A stretch of DNA of 29,671 nucleotides from positions 1 to 29,671 of the forward strand of contig CAYYLD010000007.1 of NCBI GenBank assembly GCA_964472495.1. The letters run 5' to 3'. The notes beneath the pieces were generated by a model. The model was not told where the DNA came from. It searched no databases and saw only the letters and a program-made list of their open reading frames with translations. The position numbers and the translations under genes were made by a program. This stretch comes from CAYXST01 sp964472495. Its GTDB lineage: Bacteria > Patescibacteriota > Minisyncoccia > Portnoybacterales > UBA2143. Shown piece by piece: positions 8,181 through 16,781 of the stretch. Every line of letters begins with the position of its first letter. Position 1 is the stretch's first letter.

Positions 8181-8561
8181 TTAGGTTCTTGACTTGATTA
8201 ATTTACCCGTCCATTTAGATATCCATTTAGGCAAATAACCTTTTTGTTCAAGGAAAAGATAAACGACATAACCGGTCCAGCCGGGCAGGAAGCCAAAAGA
8301 TAAAACTTCAGCGGATCCGGCGACTATGATTTTATTAGTGGGAAACTTGTGAAATTTGAAAACGGACCAAAAACAAAGGATCAGAATGCAAGGAAAACCG
8401 AAGGGTCCCAATAGATCAGCCAAAGCAGCGATAAAACCGACAATCATCCATTCGGCATTGGTAATTTCACTGTCGGGATTAACTGATTTGGATTTTATTT
8501 TCTTGACTGGTCTTCGGCTCTTGGCCCTGTTTTGATTTAATTGGTCGCTATAATCAGCCAT
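8181..8561 (-). CDS. Small membrane protein of the T4SS operon
   Basis: A 126-residue protein of unknown function. It has a basic, soluble N-terminus (1-35, rich in Lys and Arg) and about two hydrophobic stretches (38-66 and about 78-103), followed by an amphipathic basic C-terminus (WISKWTGKLIKSRT). It lies 25 bases downstream of the VirB4 ATPase gene and abuts the PKD-like gene with no gap. Small membrane proteins at this position are common in related operons, but I cannot assign a VirB counterpart. VirB3 is covered by PrgI elsewhere in this cluster, so it is probably not that. Confidence 0.65.
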   Translation of the reverse strand: MADYSDQLNQNRAKSRRPVKKIKSKSVNPDSEITNAEWMIVGFIAALADLLGPFGFPCILILCFWSVFKFHKFPTNKIIVAGSAEVLSFGFLPGWTGYVVYLFLEQKGYLPKWISKWTGKLIKSRT

Positions 8562-8586
8562 AGATGTTTTATAAATTAGATCGAAA

Positions 8587-10416
8587 CTAATGAACAGCTT
8601 GCCCCTCGCTTTCTTCTTGGGCTAACTCTTTTTTGGCTTGTTCAATCTCCAATAACTGGGCTGGGTCAGAGGTGATAATCTGGTCTTCGGTATAAGAGGC
8701 GATTACCTTAATGGCTACGTGTTTAGTTCCGGCAAAGAAGAGACCTTCGCCAACCGGACATTCCAAAAGCATATATTTCTCTTGGTCAGTCAGATTAAAA
8801 GTTTCTTTGACTACGTCCATAGTGGCTGGCGACTGTTTCAGCAGGAGTTGCAAAGAAGAATTAGTCACAATCGGTTTGCCATATTTAGATTTCATAAAAT
8901 CGGCTACATCTTGGGTAATGGTCGTCAGGCCTAAATAATATTTGCGGCATCTTTTAGCAATGCCGAAGAGAAACGAAGCGGCGTCTTCGTGCTGCATCAT
9001 CCACCAAGCCTCATCCACGACTAAAATTCTCTTTTTTCTTTCCGCCCGAATGATATTCCAAATATAACGCAGAATAACATACATGGCCAAGGGTCTTAAC
9101 TCGTCTTCCATATCCCGGATGCTGAAAACAATTAGCTTCTTTCCCAGTTTGACGTTTGTTGGCTGGTTAAAGAAACTGGCATAACTGCCACTGACATATT
9201 TTTCCAAACGGGTAGCCAGTCCTTCGCCGCCGGTCATTCCTTTAAGGATGGTATAAAGATCTTGCATGGTCGGTGAGCTAATTTTGCTGAAATCAGACTC
9301 CGGCGTAATATCGCGAGCGGCGTAAGTTTGAGTCAATGCTTTATCCAGGATGGCGTCCTCTTCAGGGGTCAGGCCACCGAGCATTATCCTTAAAAGACCA
9401 ACTAAATTGATGACGTTGTTTCTCAAGAGGTCGGCTGGCTTGTCGTCCGGTCCTGCCAGAGGCAAGTCAAAGGGGTTGAGATGATTATCCGAGGTCAGGG
9501 AAATATCGATAAAGCTGCCGCCGACCGTTTCGCTTAAATATTGGTATTCTTTTTCCGGGTCAATGATAATCACTTCGGTATCTTGCATCAGCGAACGAAG
9601 AATTTCCAGTTTTACTGAATAGCTTTTGCCGCTACCCGATTTGGCAAAAACGACCATATTACCGTTTTCTAGACCAAAACGGTCAAATAAGATGAGAGAA
9701 TTATTATGGCGATTAATTCCGTAAAGGATGCCTTTGTTATCAGTTAAATCAGCTGAAATAAAAGGAAAAGTAGAAGAAAGAGGTCCTGTGTTAAAGCTAT
9801 TGTGAATAGATAATTTATCCTCTCCTAGGGGGAGAGTAGAGATAAGGCCTTGCTCTTGTTGAAAAACGGCCGGCTTGGCATAAGTGGCTTGATTCTCCAA
9901 AAGAGCTCTAAGCTGGTTTTCGATCTCATCCAGTTCTTTGACCGAGTTAGCAAAAAAAGTAATATAGAGTCCCATTTTAAAGAGTCGTTCGGCCCCTTGC
10001 TGAAGCTTATCTCGCAGTTCTTCAATATTTCTGAGAGCTGTTTCCAAGACCGGGCTGCGAACTTTGCCTTTTTCCTGCTGAAGCGATATCTGTGATTGGA
10101 TTTGGGCAGTTTTTTTGGTTAAATTTTTCAAGACCGTGCTTGTCTCAAAAGGATGAATAAATAAAGCAATATTCATCTCTTGGTCAAGAGTGATTAGAGG
10201 GGAAAGCCAGCCAGTATTTAGAACGGGCGGATAAGTGAAAACAAAAATAGTCCGACCGTATTTTTCGCCTAATTGAAAAAAATTGGAGTTGATTTTAAGG
10301 CCAGCTGGGGCGATTAAATCAACCAGACTGGTTGGCTGATTTATTTGAGGGAATTCTTCCTCCTGACTAGAGGCAGCTCCGCCTATGGCCGATTTGATTT
10401 TTTTGAATAAAGGCAT
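8587..10416 (-). CDS. VirB4/TraC-type secretion ATPase
   Basis: A 609-residue protein of the VirB4/TraC/TrbE family, the ATPase that powers type IV secretion and pilus assembly. The Walker A motif is FAKSGSGKSY (257-266) and Walker B is ILVVDEAWW (464-472); IIIDPEKEYQYL (283-294) and the later TITQDVADFM (498-507) are further family motifs. The C-terminal RecA-like domain is complete, whereas the usual N-terminal part seems to be encoded separately by the gene immediately upstream (5-base gap). It presumably acts at the cytoplasmic face of the membrane together with PrgI and the VirB6-like protein. Confidence 0.92.
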   Translation of the reverse strand: MPLFKKIKSAIGGAASSQEEEFPQINQPTSLVDLIAPAGLKINSNFFQLGEKYGRTIFVFTYPPVLNTGWLSPLITLDQEMNIALFIHPFETSTVLKNLTKKTAQIQSQISLQQEKGKVRSPVLETALRNIEELRDKLQQGAERLFKMGLYITFFANSVKELDEIENQLRALLENQATYAKPAVFQQEQGLISTLPLGEDKLSIHNSFNTGPLSSTFPFISADLTDNKGILYGINRHNNSLILFDRFGLENGNMVVFAKSGSGKSYSVKLEILRSLMQDTEVIIIDPEKEYQYLSETVGGSFIDISLTSDNHLNPFDLPLAGPDDKPADLLRNNVINLVGLLRIMLGGLTPEEDAILDKALTQTYAARDITPESDFSKISSPTMQDLYTILKGMTGGEGLATRLEKYVSGSYASFFNQPTNVKLGKKLIVFSIRDMEDELRPLAMYVILRYIWNIIRAERKKRILVVDEAWWMMQHEDAASFLFGIAKRCRKYYLGLTTITQDVADFMKSKYGKPIVTNSSLQLLLKQSPATMDVVKETFNLTDQEKYMLLECPVGEGLFFAGTKHVAIKVIASYTEDQIITSDPAQLLEIEQAKKELAQEESEGQAVH

Positions 10417-10421
10417 TTATA

Positions 10422-11081
10422 TTATTGTAATCGCATTTCTTTAGCTTTTTGAAGCTCTGGCTCTTCTTTGGCGCTGGGATTATAGAGTTTATAGAAAAGC
10501 TCGACTAACTCGTCGGTTTTTAAGGGGACCGCTTTCAGGCCGGTTCCCTGCAAACCAGCGATAATAAATTCGACTCTTTGCCAAAGATTATTTTTGAGTT
10601 CTTGGAATTTTTCCTCTTGGATAACCGGCTCTTTTTTCTTTGCCCCTTTAAAAAGATTAGTCAAAAACCCTTTCTTGATAGTAATTGTCGGGCTATAGGG
10701 AACAACCAGATAGAAAGATTCGGTCATGATGTTGGTTATTTTGGTTAATTCTTTAATAAAATCAATGTATTCAGAGGTTTGGATTCTCAGAAGTTCGTTC
10801 TCCTGTTGGGCTTGTCTTTGTTCTAAATTTTCAGTGTAAGGACTGATATCAAATTTCCGGGAAGCGGCCACAATTTGAATCGGAAAGTCGAGAGAGTTAA
10901 TGAAATTTTGGTAACGGTAAATAATAGCATCCTGTTCATCACTAGACTTAAGAGCAAAATTTAAGCTGGTTGTCATTAAGATAGCTCGCAGGCCGCCGCT
11001 TTTAAGAACAATCAGATCGTCTCTTATTTCTTTGATGTCTAAATGTTGTTGAACCGAAGCTGATTTTTGTTTTTGAGCCAT
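10422..11081 (-). CDS. TraC-like N-terminal partner of VirB4
   Basis: A 219-residue soluble protein resembling the N-terminal region of TraC/VirB4 proteins. It begins with a Gln-rich segment then IKEIRDDLIVLKSGGLRAIL (about 17-36), similar to the first strands of TraC, and continues with SYLVVPYSP-type strands (about 120-132) and a long helical C-terminus. It ends five bases before the VirB4 ATPase gene starts. The two genes together would equal a full-length VirB4, so this looks like a split ATPase, a common arrangement in Parcubacteria. It probably binds the ATPase and the membrane protein PrgI. Confidence 0.7.
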   Translation of the reverse strand: MAQKQKSASVQQHLDIKEIRDDLIVLKSGGLRAILMTTSLNFALKSSDEQDAIIYRYQNFINSLDFPIQIVAASRKFDISPYTENLEQRQAQQENELLRIQTSEYIDFIKELTKITNIMTESFYLVVPYSPTITIKKGFLTNLFKGAKKKEPVIQEEKFQELKNNLWQRVEFIIAGLQGTGLKAVPLKTDELVELFYKLYNPSAKEEPELQKAKEMRLQ

Positions 11082-11106
11082 ATGCTTGACACTTAGTTTA
11101 TTAATT

Positions 11107-11397
11107 TTAAGGCCTATTATTCCTTTTTCTCCAAAGATACAGTCTTGGCTTGCTTGAGTATTTAATTAGCGAGGCCAAAAAAGAGATAAATGGCCGGCCA
11201 TTGACTTTGTAAAAAGCTAAGACACCACAGAAGAGACCGACTGGAATGGCCACGATGATAAAGACGGTTAGTTTAAGAAAAAACCAAAAGACTAAAAGCA
11301 AACCGGCTCCCCCAGCCAAATAGAGGAATTGTTTTAGGGTTAAGGGGCCGATTATTTTGTCCTCTACTTCAATGAATTGGGGAACATTAAACTTCAT
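11107..11397 (-). CDS. PrgI family protein
   Basis: A 96-residue membrane protein. The signature is the N-terminal MKFNVPQFIEVEDKIIGPLT followed by LKQFLYLAGG (22-31), then two adjacent hydrophobic helices (about 25-45 and 47-68), a conserved VNGRPFISFL (about 71-80) and a basic end. PrgI is encoded next to VirB4 in Gram-positive and CPR conjugation-type systems and is regarded as the equivalent of VirB3, the small partner that links the ATPase to the membrane. It lies 25 bases upstream of the TraC-like gene here, which supports that role. Confidence 0.88.
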   Translation of the reverse strand: MKFNVPQFIEVEDKIIGPLTLKQFLYLAGGAGLLLVFWFFLKLTVFIIVAIPVGLFCGVLAFYKVNGRPFISFLASLIKYSSKPRLYLWRKRNNRP

Positions 11398-11421
11398 TTA
11401 TATAGTGAGTTTATCGAACTA

Positions 11422-12339
11422 TTACCTTTTTAAATCAACAATATTGCCTTCTATTTTTGGTTCAATTTGACCTGGTCTAGTTGATTCCTCGATTGGTTCT
11501 TGGTAAATATCCCGGCGGCCTAATTTTGATTCAGTTGGTCGAGATGATGGTGGCACAGTTTTTAGAGGCCGAGTCGGTGACGGAGATGATGTTTGGGGAG
11601 AAGATTTGGGGGCCGATAGCGGAGCTGGTTGAATATCCGAAGGAGGAGACGATTGACTAGGGGCCGGACTAGGAGTTGCTTTAGTTGAGATAGTTGGACG
11701 GGTGGCTTGACCGGAAATTCTTCTAATTTCTTCTTCGCTGACTACAGGCGTGACTAAAAGAAAGTGGTCATAAATATGAAAAAGAGTATAGAGTTTATTT
11801 TTATCATCTTCAGCTAGAGTGCTGGCCTGATGATTTTGGATAAGATATTCCCTGGGCGAAATATTAGTTCGTTTGCTGGGCTCGATAAAATTATTATAAT
11901 CAGCCAACCATTGCTCAATAGACCAAGGACCGATTTTTTGCTGATTACTTTTGATGGCTCTTTGGAGTTGCTGACGAAATTCATCCCGCGGTGTCAAAGG
12001 TAAGGAAAATAGTTTAGCGGTCAGCCGATTTTTCATATCGATATTGTCTTTTAATCCGTCTAGGAAATGTTCGTTGACAATTTGGATTGTCTGTTCGTTA
12101 TTAAGCATCGGTAAAGCAGTTAATTTTAGCTTATTAATTAAATCCTGGTAGGACTTATCCAGCTCGGGTTCAATACCTTTTAAATTAGCGGCAACTAATG
12201 ATTTCTCTAAATTAAGGGCTAAATTATAAGCCTCTTTGGTCTGCATATGCCAGATAATCGGCTCAGCTAATTTTCTGATTTTTTCTAAAATATCTGGATT
12301 TTTTAATTGTTCAGCAGTGAGTTGTTTAGAGTTGTTCAT
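11422..12339 (-). CDS. Unknown soluble T4SS-operon protein with Pro/Ser tail
   Basis: A 305-residue protein that I do not recognise. Residues 1-205 are predicted to be mostly helical, with no signal peptide or membrane helix. Residues about 210-265 are a low-complexity Pro/Ser/Thr-rich linker (PSPAPSQSSPPSD), followed by a short charged tail ending in GNIVDLKR. It lies between the VirB6-like gene and PrgI. It starts 13 bases after the end of the reading frame that continues beyond the VirB6-like stop codon. A cytoplasmic coupling or regulatory role is possible but not shown by sequence. Confidence 0.65.
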   Translation of the reverse strand: MNNSKQLTAEQLKNPDILEKIRKLAEPIIWHMQTKEAYNLALNLEKSLVAANLKGIEPELDKSYQDLINKLKLTALPMLNNEQTIQIVNEHFLDGLKDNIDMKNRLTAKLFSLPLTPRDEFRQQLQRAIKSNQQKIGPWSIEQWLADYNNFIEPSKRTNISPREYLIQNHQASTLAEDDKNKLYTLFHIYDHFLLVTPVVSEEEIRRISGQATRPTISTKATPSPAPSQSSPPSDIQPAPLSAPKSSPQTSSPSPTRPLKTVPPSSRPTESKLGRRDIYQEPIEESTRPGQIEPKIEGNIVDLKR

Positions 12340-12352
12340 TGTTTTTAATTAG

Positions 12353-12460
12353 CTATTGGCCAAAAGCACCTGGCCCATGTCTGCCCCGGGCCTCTCGAAA
12401 TGCTTCTTCGGTTGGTGGTACTATTGGCTTTTCTTTTTCTTCACTTTGTCTCTTTGTTTC
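12353..12460 (-). pseudogene. In-frame continuation of VirB6-like ORF past TAA
   Basis: Directly after the stop at 12461 the same frame continues for 35 sense codons to a TAG at 12355-12353. The extension reads as coding-like: charged ETKRQSEEKEKP, then PPTEEAFREARGR, then HGPGAFGQ. The next gene starts only 13 bases after this second stop, matching the tight spacing of the operon, whereas the annotated stop leaves a gap of 121 bases. A single-base change (for example GAA or CAA to TAA) would explain it. Read-through or a sequencing error remain alternatives. Confidence 0.45.
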
Positions 12461-14719
12461 TTATGTTTCTTCTTTTTTTGGGAGCCATCTTAGTTCTCCA
12501 TATTTCTTTTCGTCATACCAATCTGGTTTTTCAGCTGTTCTCAAGACATGAAGTTGGCCAGCAAATCTCCTAATCAAACCGGCTCGGACAGGATCATCGG
12601 CTTCTAAAGAATCAGCATATTTTCTCATTTGGCTAACTGCTCTTTCGCTGCCTATTTTTATCTGGAAATCAGGTCGAGTTCGGTTTAATTGTTCAATATC
12701 GCCAGCTGTAATTGTTTTAAGAAGTTCTTTGCCGCCTTGATGAAGGTTTCTGACGCCATCTGGATGCTCATCTGATTTAGGCACTTCTTCCATAATTGAA
12801 TTCCAGTGCCAATTTCTGTCTTTCACTTGAGATTCCAGGTTATCGGCTTTACCAGCCGCCGCTATTCTCTGTTCCTCTGGATCTGTGCTCCTAAATCGTT
12901 TCTTGTCCATATCATATATTCCCATGCCATAATTTGCATAATTGCCGCTCATAAAGGCAATATTACCTAAATCCATAGCAATTTTAGCTTGTTGTTCCTC
13001 AGCGAAGCCGGCTTCTTTTAAAGCAGCATAAACTGCTTTAGTTACAGTCTCGTCAGAAACAACATGAGCTAGAGAGTTGCCTTCCTTATCTTTACCCAAA
13101 ACTTTTTCGCTACCTAAAATCTTACTTTGTTTAATAACTTCATTTTGGTCATTTCCTTCAAAAATCAGACGGAGATAAGCTGAAGTGTCAATTTTATTAC
13201 CAGCGGCCATGGATTTTTCCAAACCATCAACAAGAAATTCACTGGCTCGGCTAGTATCGCTTACTTCTTTCATGCGGCGGGCAACTTCTGTCTGTTCAGC
13301 TTGTTCGGCAAATCTCGTTCTTTCTTTACCTAAAGACAAGACGTAATTGAATTGGTCTCGCAGAGCACCAGTTGGTCGGGCATAAGCTCTCGCTTCAACT
13401 TCGGCTCGCCGGGCCGGCCAGGCTCTTTTCCAGGCGCCCGGACTAAATATTCCTTTTCCTTTGCTTTCACCTAACAGTTCTCCGGCCGTTTGTAGTCTAG
13501 TGCCAAGTCTGCCATAGCCACGCTCGGCTAAATCTGCTCCGAATTTGCTTATTCCCTTAGCCATTCTGCCGGCGCCGGGGAGTGGTACTCTAGCTAAATT
13601 ACGACTAGCCAGACCAGCCGCTCCTTTGCCAAAGAATTTAGCTATGCCCATAGCTCCGTTAGCGCCGTAAACGCCCATTTTTTGAGCGGCGATTAGGCCG
13701 CCGAAAAGAATACCCATTATGCAGATAAATTGGAGCAACAGGCGGGGCTGGGCGGCTAGGGCTGTACCAATAGTTTCTCTCCAGCCAGAAGCATTAATAA
13801 TATTTTCAGTTTCCATCTGAATAATGTCAGCAAAGGAACCGCCTTGGCCTGCTTTGATGGCTAAATAGACAAAGAAGATATAAATAGGGGCGAAAAAGGC
13901 CCATTTGAGGAAGCTACTCCACCATTGGCGGAAGAGATTGGCGGTATTAGGCAAAATCCAAAGAAGCCAGGCAAAGGGAGCAACAATCAGTAGGAACCAA
14001 AGCGTAACCAAGCGGACAAGCAAAAAGAAAGCGCCAAGCATTAAGACAAAGCCAGCTGATAGAATCAAGACGGTTCCAAAGAAAATATCAAAGATTGTCA
14101 TTAAAACACCGGAAACGCCGCCGGCTAATTTTTGGGGCAGATTAGCTTGGCTATTTAACTGCCAAGCTTTTTGGAAATTGCTGACATTGGCGATTTGGGC
14201 AGCTACGCCGCCTTGGCTGCTTACTTGGTCGTAGAAGAAATGAGTTAGAACTTGAGAAAAATCAATAACTACGCCGGCTAAAACTAAACTGAAGTTAATT
14301 AAGAGAGCGGCTATAATCAGTTTAGGTAAAAGGGCTTTCATGCCGTAAGTTTCTAAACGCAGAATCGTCGCAAAAGCAATAACTAGTAAAATAAGGACAA
14401 AGAACATATTGGCCAAATCGCGCATTATCTTCCAGCCCATTTGGACAACTCCTGCCTTGGTAAATTCTTCTATGCCAAAAGCCATCTCCAAGAGCATAGC
14501 TCCCAGATAGGCAACCAATGAGGCGCCAAATTTAATAATCGTGCCAATACGGGCAATTATCCAAGCAATGCCTTCAAAGCTGAAATCAAAAAGCCGACCA
14601 ACAATTCCTCCTTCAGCTTGAACTCCTCTTATTTCCAAGACAAAAATTCCTAAAGAACTAATCAAGAAAATTAGACCCAAAATAATTAATTGTTTTTTTG
14701 TTTTTGACCAGCTATGCAT
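12461..14719 (-). CDS. VirB6/TrbL-like polytopic membrane protein
   Basis: A 752-residue protein. The N-terminal half (1-360) holds a signal-like hydrophobic stretch and about seven membrane segments, including LANMFFVLILLVIAFATILR (about 101-120) and TLWFLLIVAPFAWLLWILP, typical of VirB6/TrbL channel proteins. The C-terminal half (about 370-752) is soluble, with a Gly/Ala/Arg-rich stretch followed by charged helices. It overlaps the upstream gene by 8 bases. The frame ends at TAA (12463-12461), but the same frame stays open for another 35 codons with coding-like sequence, so the protein may be recently truncated. Confidence 0.85.
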   Translation of the reverse strand: MHSWSKTKKQLIILGLIFLISSLGIFVLEIRGVQAEGGIVGRLFDFSFEGIAWIIARIGTIIKFGASLVAYLGAMLLEMAFGIEEFTKAGVVQMGWKIMRDLANMFFVLILLVIAFATILRLETYGMKALLPKLIIAALLINFSLVLAGVVIDFSQVLTHFFYDQVSSQGGVAAQIANVSNFQKAWQLNSQANLPQKLAGGVSGVLMTIFDIFFGTVLILSAGFVLMLGAFFLLVRLVTLWFLLIVAPFAWLLWILPNTANLFRQWWSSFLKWAFFAPIYIFFVYLAIKAGQGGSFADIIQMETENIINASGWRETIGTALAAQPRLLLQFICIMGILFGGLIAAQKMGVYGANGAMGIAKFFGKGAAGLASRNLARVPLPGAGRMAKGISKFGADLAERGYGRLGTRLQTAGELLGESKGKGIFSPGAWKRAWPARRAEVEARAYARPTGALRDQFNYVLSLGKERTRFAEQAEQTEVARRMKEVSDTSRASEFLVDGLEKSMAAGNKIDTSAYLRLIFEGNDQNEVIKQSKILGSEKVLGKDKEGNSLAHVVSDETVTKAVYAALKEAGFAEEQQAKIAMDLGNIAFMSGNYANYGMGIYDMDKKRFRSTDPEEQRIAAAGKADNLESQVKDRNWHWNSIMEEVPKSDEHPDGVRNLHQGGKELLKTITAGDIEQLNRTRPDFQIKIGSERAVSQMRKYADSLEADDPVRAGLIRRFAGQLHVLRTAEKPDWYDEKKYGELRWLPKKEET

Positions 14720-16781
14720 TTTCTAAATTAAAACAGTTCGATTTTAATAAGCCGCCTTCTTCCTCGGTCTCGGTTTGGCAACCCGATAAATGACTTTGGG
14801 CCGAGTAAAGAATAGTTTGTAGATTTTCCTTTTGGCCAAAAAGAGTGCCCGCTTCAGGCATCTCTTCGCTCAAACCGCGCGCTTCCAAAAGACTATTGGC
14901 TTGTTCGTTAACAGTTAAGTTGGCATCTTGGGTGTCGGAGTTTAAGTCAACCAGATTGTTAGCCGAAGATTGAGCGGCTACTTGACCATTAGTGATAAGA
15001 AGCTCTAAAGCTGCGTCAACAGCATCTTTTTTAACGTCTAAGGCAGCTTGTTCTTCCTCGGTTGGCGGCTGAAGAGTTTCATTATAGAGAGTAACATATT
15101 CGTCAACTGCGCTAATTAAGTCGTTGCTTGAAGCAATAGCCGTGGCTGTGTCCGCAATTCGCTGATTAGTCGCGCTAACATCATTTCCTTGCAGGCCGGC
15201 TATTTGGTCAGTTATTTGAGGATTGGTTTCTAAGATTTCATAGGTAGCATGAGTAACGTAGCCTTCTTCTACTCCTTCCCACTCCCGCCAACTTGTTCTT
15301 TTGACTAAAACATTGCCAACATCGCTAGCTGAGATTTGGATTGTTTCGACAGTCCGGTCGCTATCTATAGGCGTCGGGCCAGGTTCGATAGTTGAACTGA
15401 TAATTTGAGAGCTGGCCCAATAAGGCATTGGACAATCCGCCTCTGCTTCAATGTTAACTAAAGTATTCAGAATATTATTTTGAATGGTTTCTATGCTTTG
15501 CATAACGCTCAAATTAGATTGTTGTTGGACGAGTAATTGGGTCTCTAAATTTTCTTTAAGCAGCTTTTGCATTTCAACTAAGAAAACAGTCATTTCTGAA
15601 GCTATCTCAGCTTGGGCCGGTGTTTCAATTTCAGCAATTGCTTGGCCAGTCGGCAATGGTTCGTTTGGGGCTGCCGAGCTCGGCCCGCTTGCCTGAAGGG
15701 TGGCTAATCCTTCTTGCATTAACTTGTTAATAACCGCGTTGGCCACAGCAACAATATAAGGGGCAAAACTGCCTAAAGAACTGGTTAAACCAGCCACTTG
15801 GGCGCTCAGAGTGTCTAGTTGCCGGTCCATGGCTCGACTAGTCACATCGGATAGGACCGAAGCTGGGGTACTCACTCTTTCGTCTTCGCAGGTGAAGGAA
15901 TAATTTATATCGTTTTCGACCGATTCCTTAGCGCTTTTACAATCATTGGTATTATTACAAGTGCTGTAAACGCTTTGGTCGAAATTATTGATAATTTTTC
16001 CTTTGACACAGACCTTAACTGACAAGAAGCCCCCACCAGCCGTTGCTTCCTGGCCAGCTGCGTCTTCGGCCGCTGCTTCAGCAGCCAACTTTCCTGATTG
16101 AGCAATGAGTAAAGCGCCCTGAAAATTATTCTGGGGTTGAGCTAGCTCCAGCCAGGCCATCCAGCCGCCAACCGTAAAGTCATCATAGAAGGAATTAATA
16201 TTATCGAGCATATCGGTGATAGTACAGCGGACTTTCTCATCAAAAGTAGGTACGGTCAGTAAAGCAATTCTGATGTCTATGTCAAATGGTTCACAAAGCC
16301 AGCCGGCCCCCAGGTATTTATCAACGAACAGGCCGCCGGCTTTATCACCGGCCTCGCTTAAAAAGCCCCGCCAGTCACTAATAAACCTAGGCTCGCCTCC
16401 TCCCTGAATCCAGGCGATAATATCGTTGGTTAGCATGTTAAGGATTGTATTAAGAGCTATCTGGGCCGCTATTCTACTGGCTCGGGCCAGTAGAGTATCG
16501 CTCTTTTGCCAGATATCATAGGCGGTCCGGATTTGGTCGCGGGCGGTTGACGCCGCCGCTTGGACTTTTTCCCAAGCCCATTTAGCCGCGTCTTTGATTG
16601 ACTGATAGATAGTTTTGGCGGTATGCCATGGGTCAGAGACAATGTCTCCGACGCCGAAAAGCGCCTGAGTAGGTTGAGGATAAAATAAAACCCAGCCGCC
16701 AGCCAAAAAGAGCATGGTCGTAATTAAGAAAGTGGCTAAACTGATTCGGGGAGAAGAATTTTGAGAAAATAAATTAAACAT
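14712..16781 (-). CDS. Large secreted coiled-coil protein of the T4SS operon
   Basis: A 689-residue protein with an N-terminal hydrophobic anchor or signal (about 15-41, before ALFGVGD). The body is Ala-, Gln- and Ser-rich and largely helical, with likely coiled coils in the C-terminal half. A cysteine-containing region lies around 255-300 (CVKGKI, STCNNTNDCKS, FTCEDE), suggesting disulfides outside the membrane. The start overlaps the stop of the previous gene by one base (TAATG), so translation is coupled. I do not recognise the family. By position it could play a VirB5-like or structural role, but no VirB5 motif is visible. Confidence 0.7.
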   Translation of the reverse strand: MFNLFSQNSSPRISLATFLITTMLFLAGGWVLFYPQPTQALFGVGDIVSDPWHTAKTIYQSIKDAAKWAWEKVQAAASTARDQIRTAYDIWQKSDTLLARASRIAAQIALNTILNMLTNDIIAWIQGGGEPRFISDWRGFLSEAGDKAGGLFVDKYLGAGWLCEPFDIDIRIALLTVPTFDEKVRCTITDMLDNINSFYDDFTVGGWMAWLELAQPQNNFQGALLIAQSGKLAAEAAAEDAAGQEATAGGGFLSVKVCVKGKIINNFDQSVYSTCNNTNDCKSAKESVENDINYSFTCEDERVSTPASVLSDVTSRAMDRQLDTLSAQVAGLTSSLGSFAPYIVAVANAVINKLMQEGLATLQASGPSSAAPNEPLPTGQAIAEIETPAQAEIASEMTVFLVEMQKLLKENLETQLLVQQQSNLSVMQSIETIQNNILNTLVNIEAEADCPMPYWASSQIISSTIEPGPTPIDSDRTVETIQISASDVGNVLVKRTSWREWEGVEEGYVTHATYEILETNPQITDQIAGLQGNDVSATNQRIADTATAIASSNDLISAVDEYVTLYNETLQPPTEEEQAALDVKKDAVDAALELLITNGQVAAQSSANNLVDLNSDTQDANLTVNEQANSLLEARGLSEEMPEAGTLFGQKENLQTILYSAQSHLSGCQTETEEEGGLLKSNCFNLENA

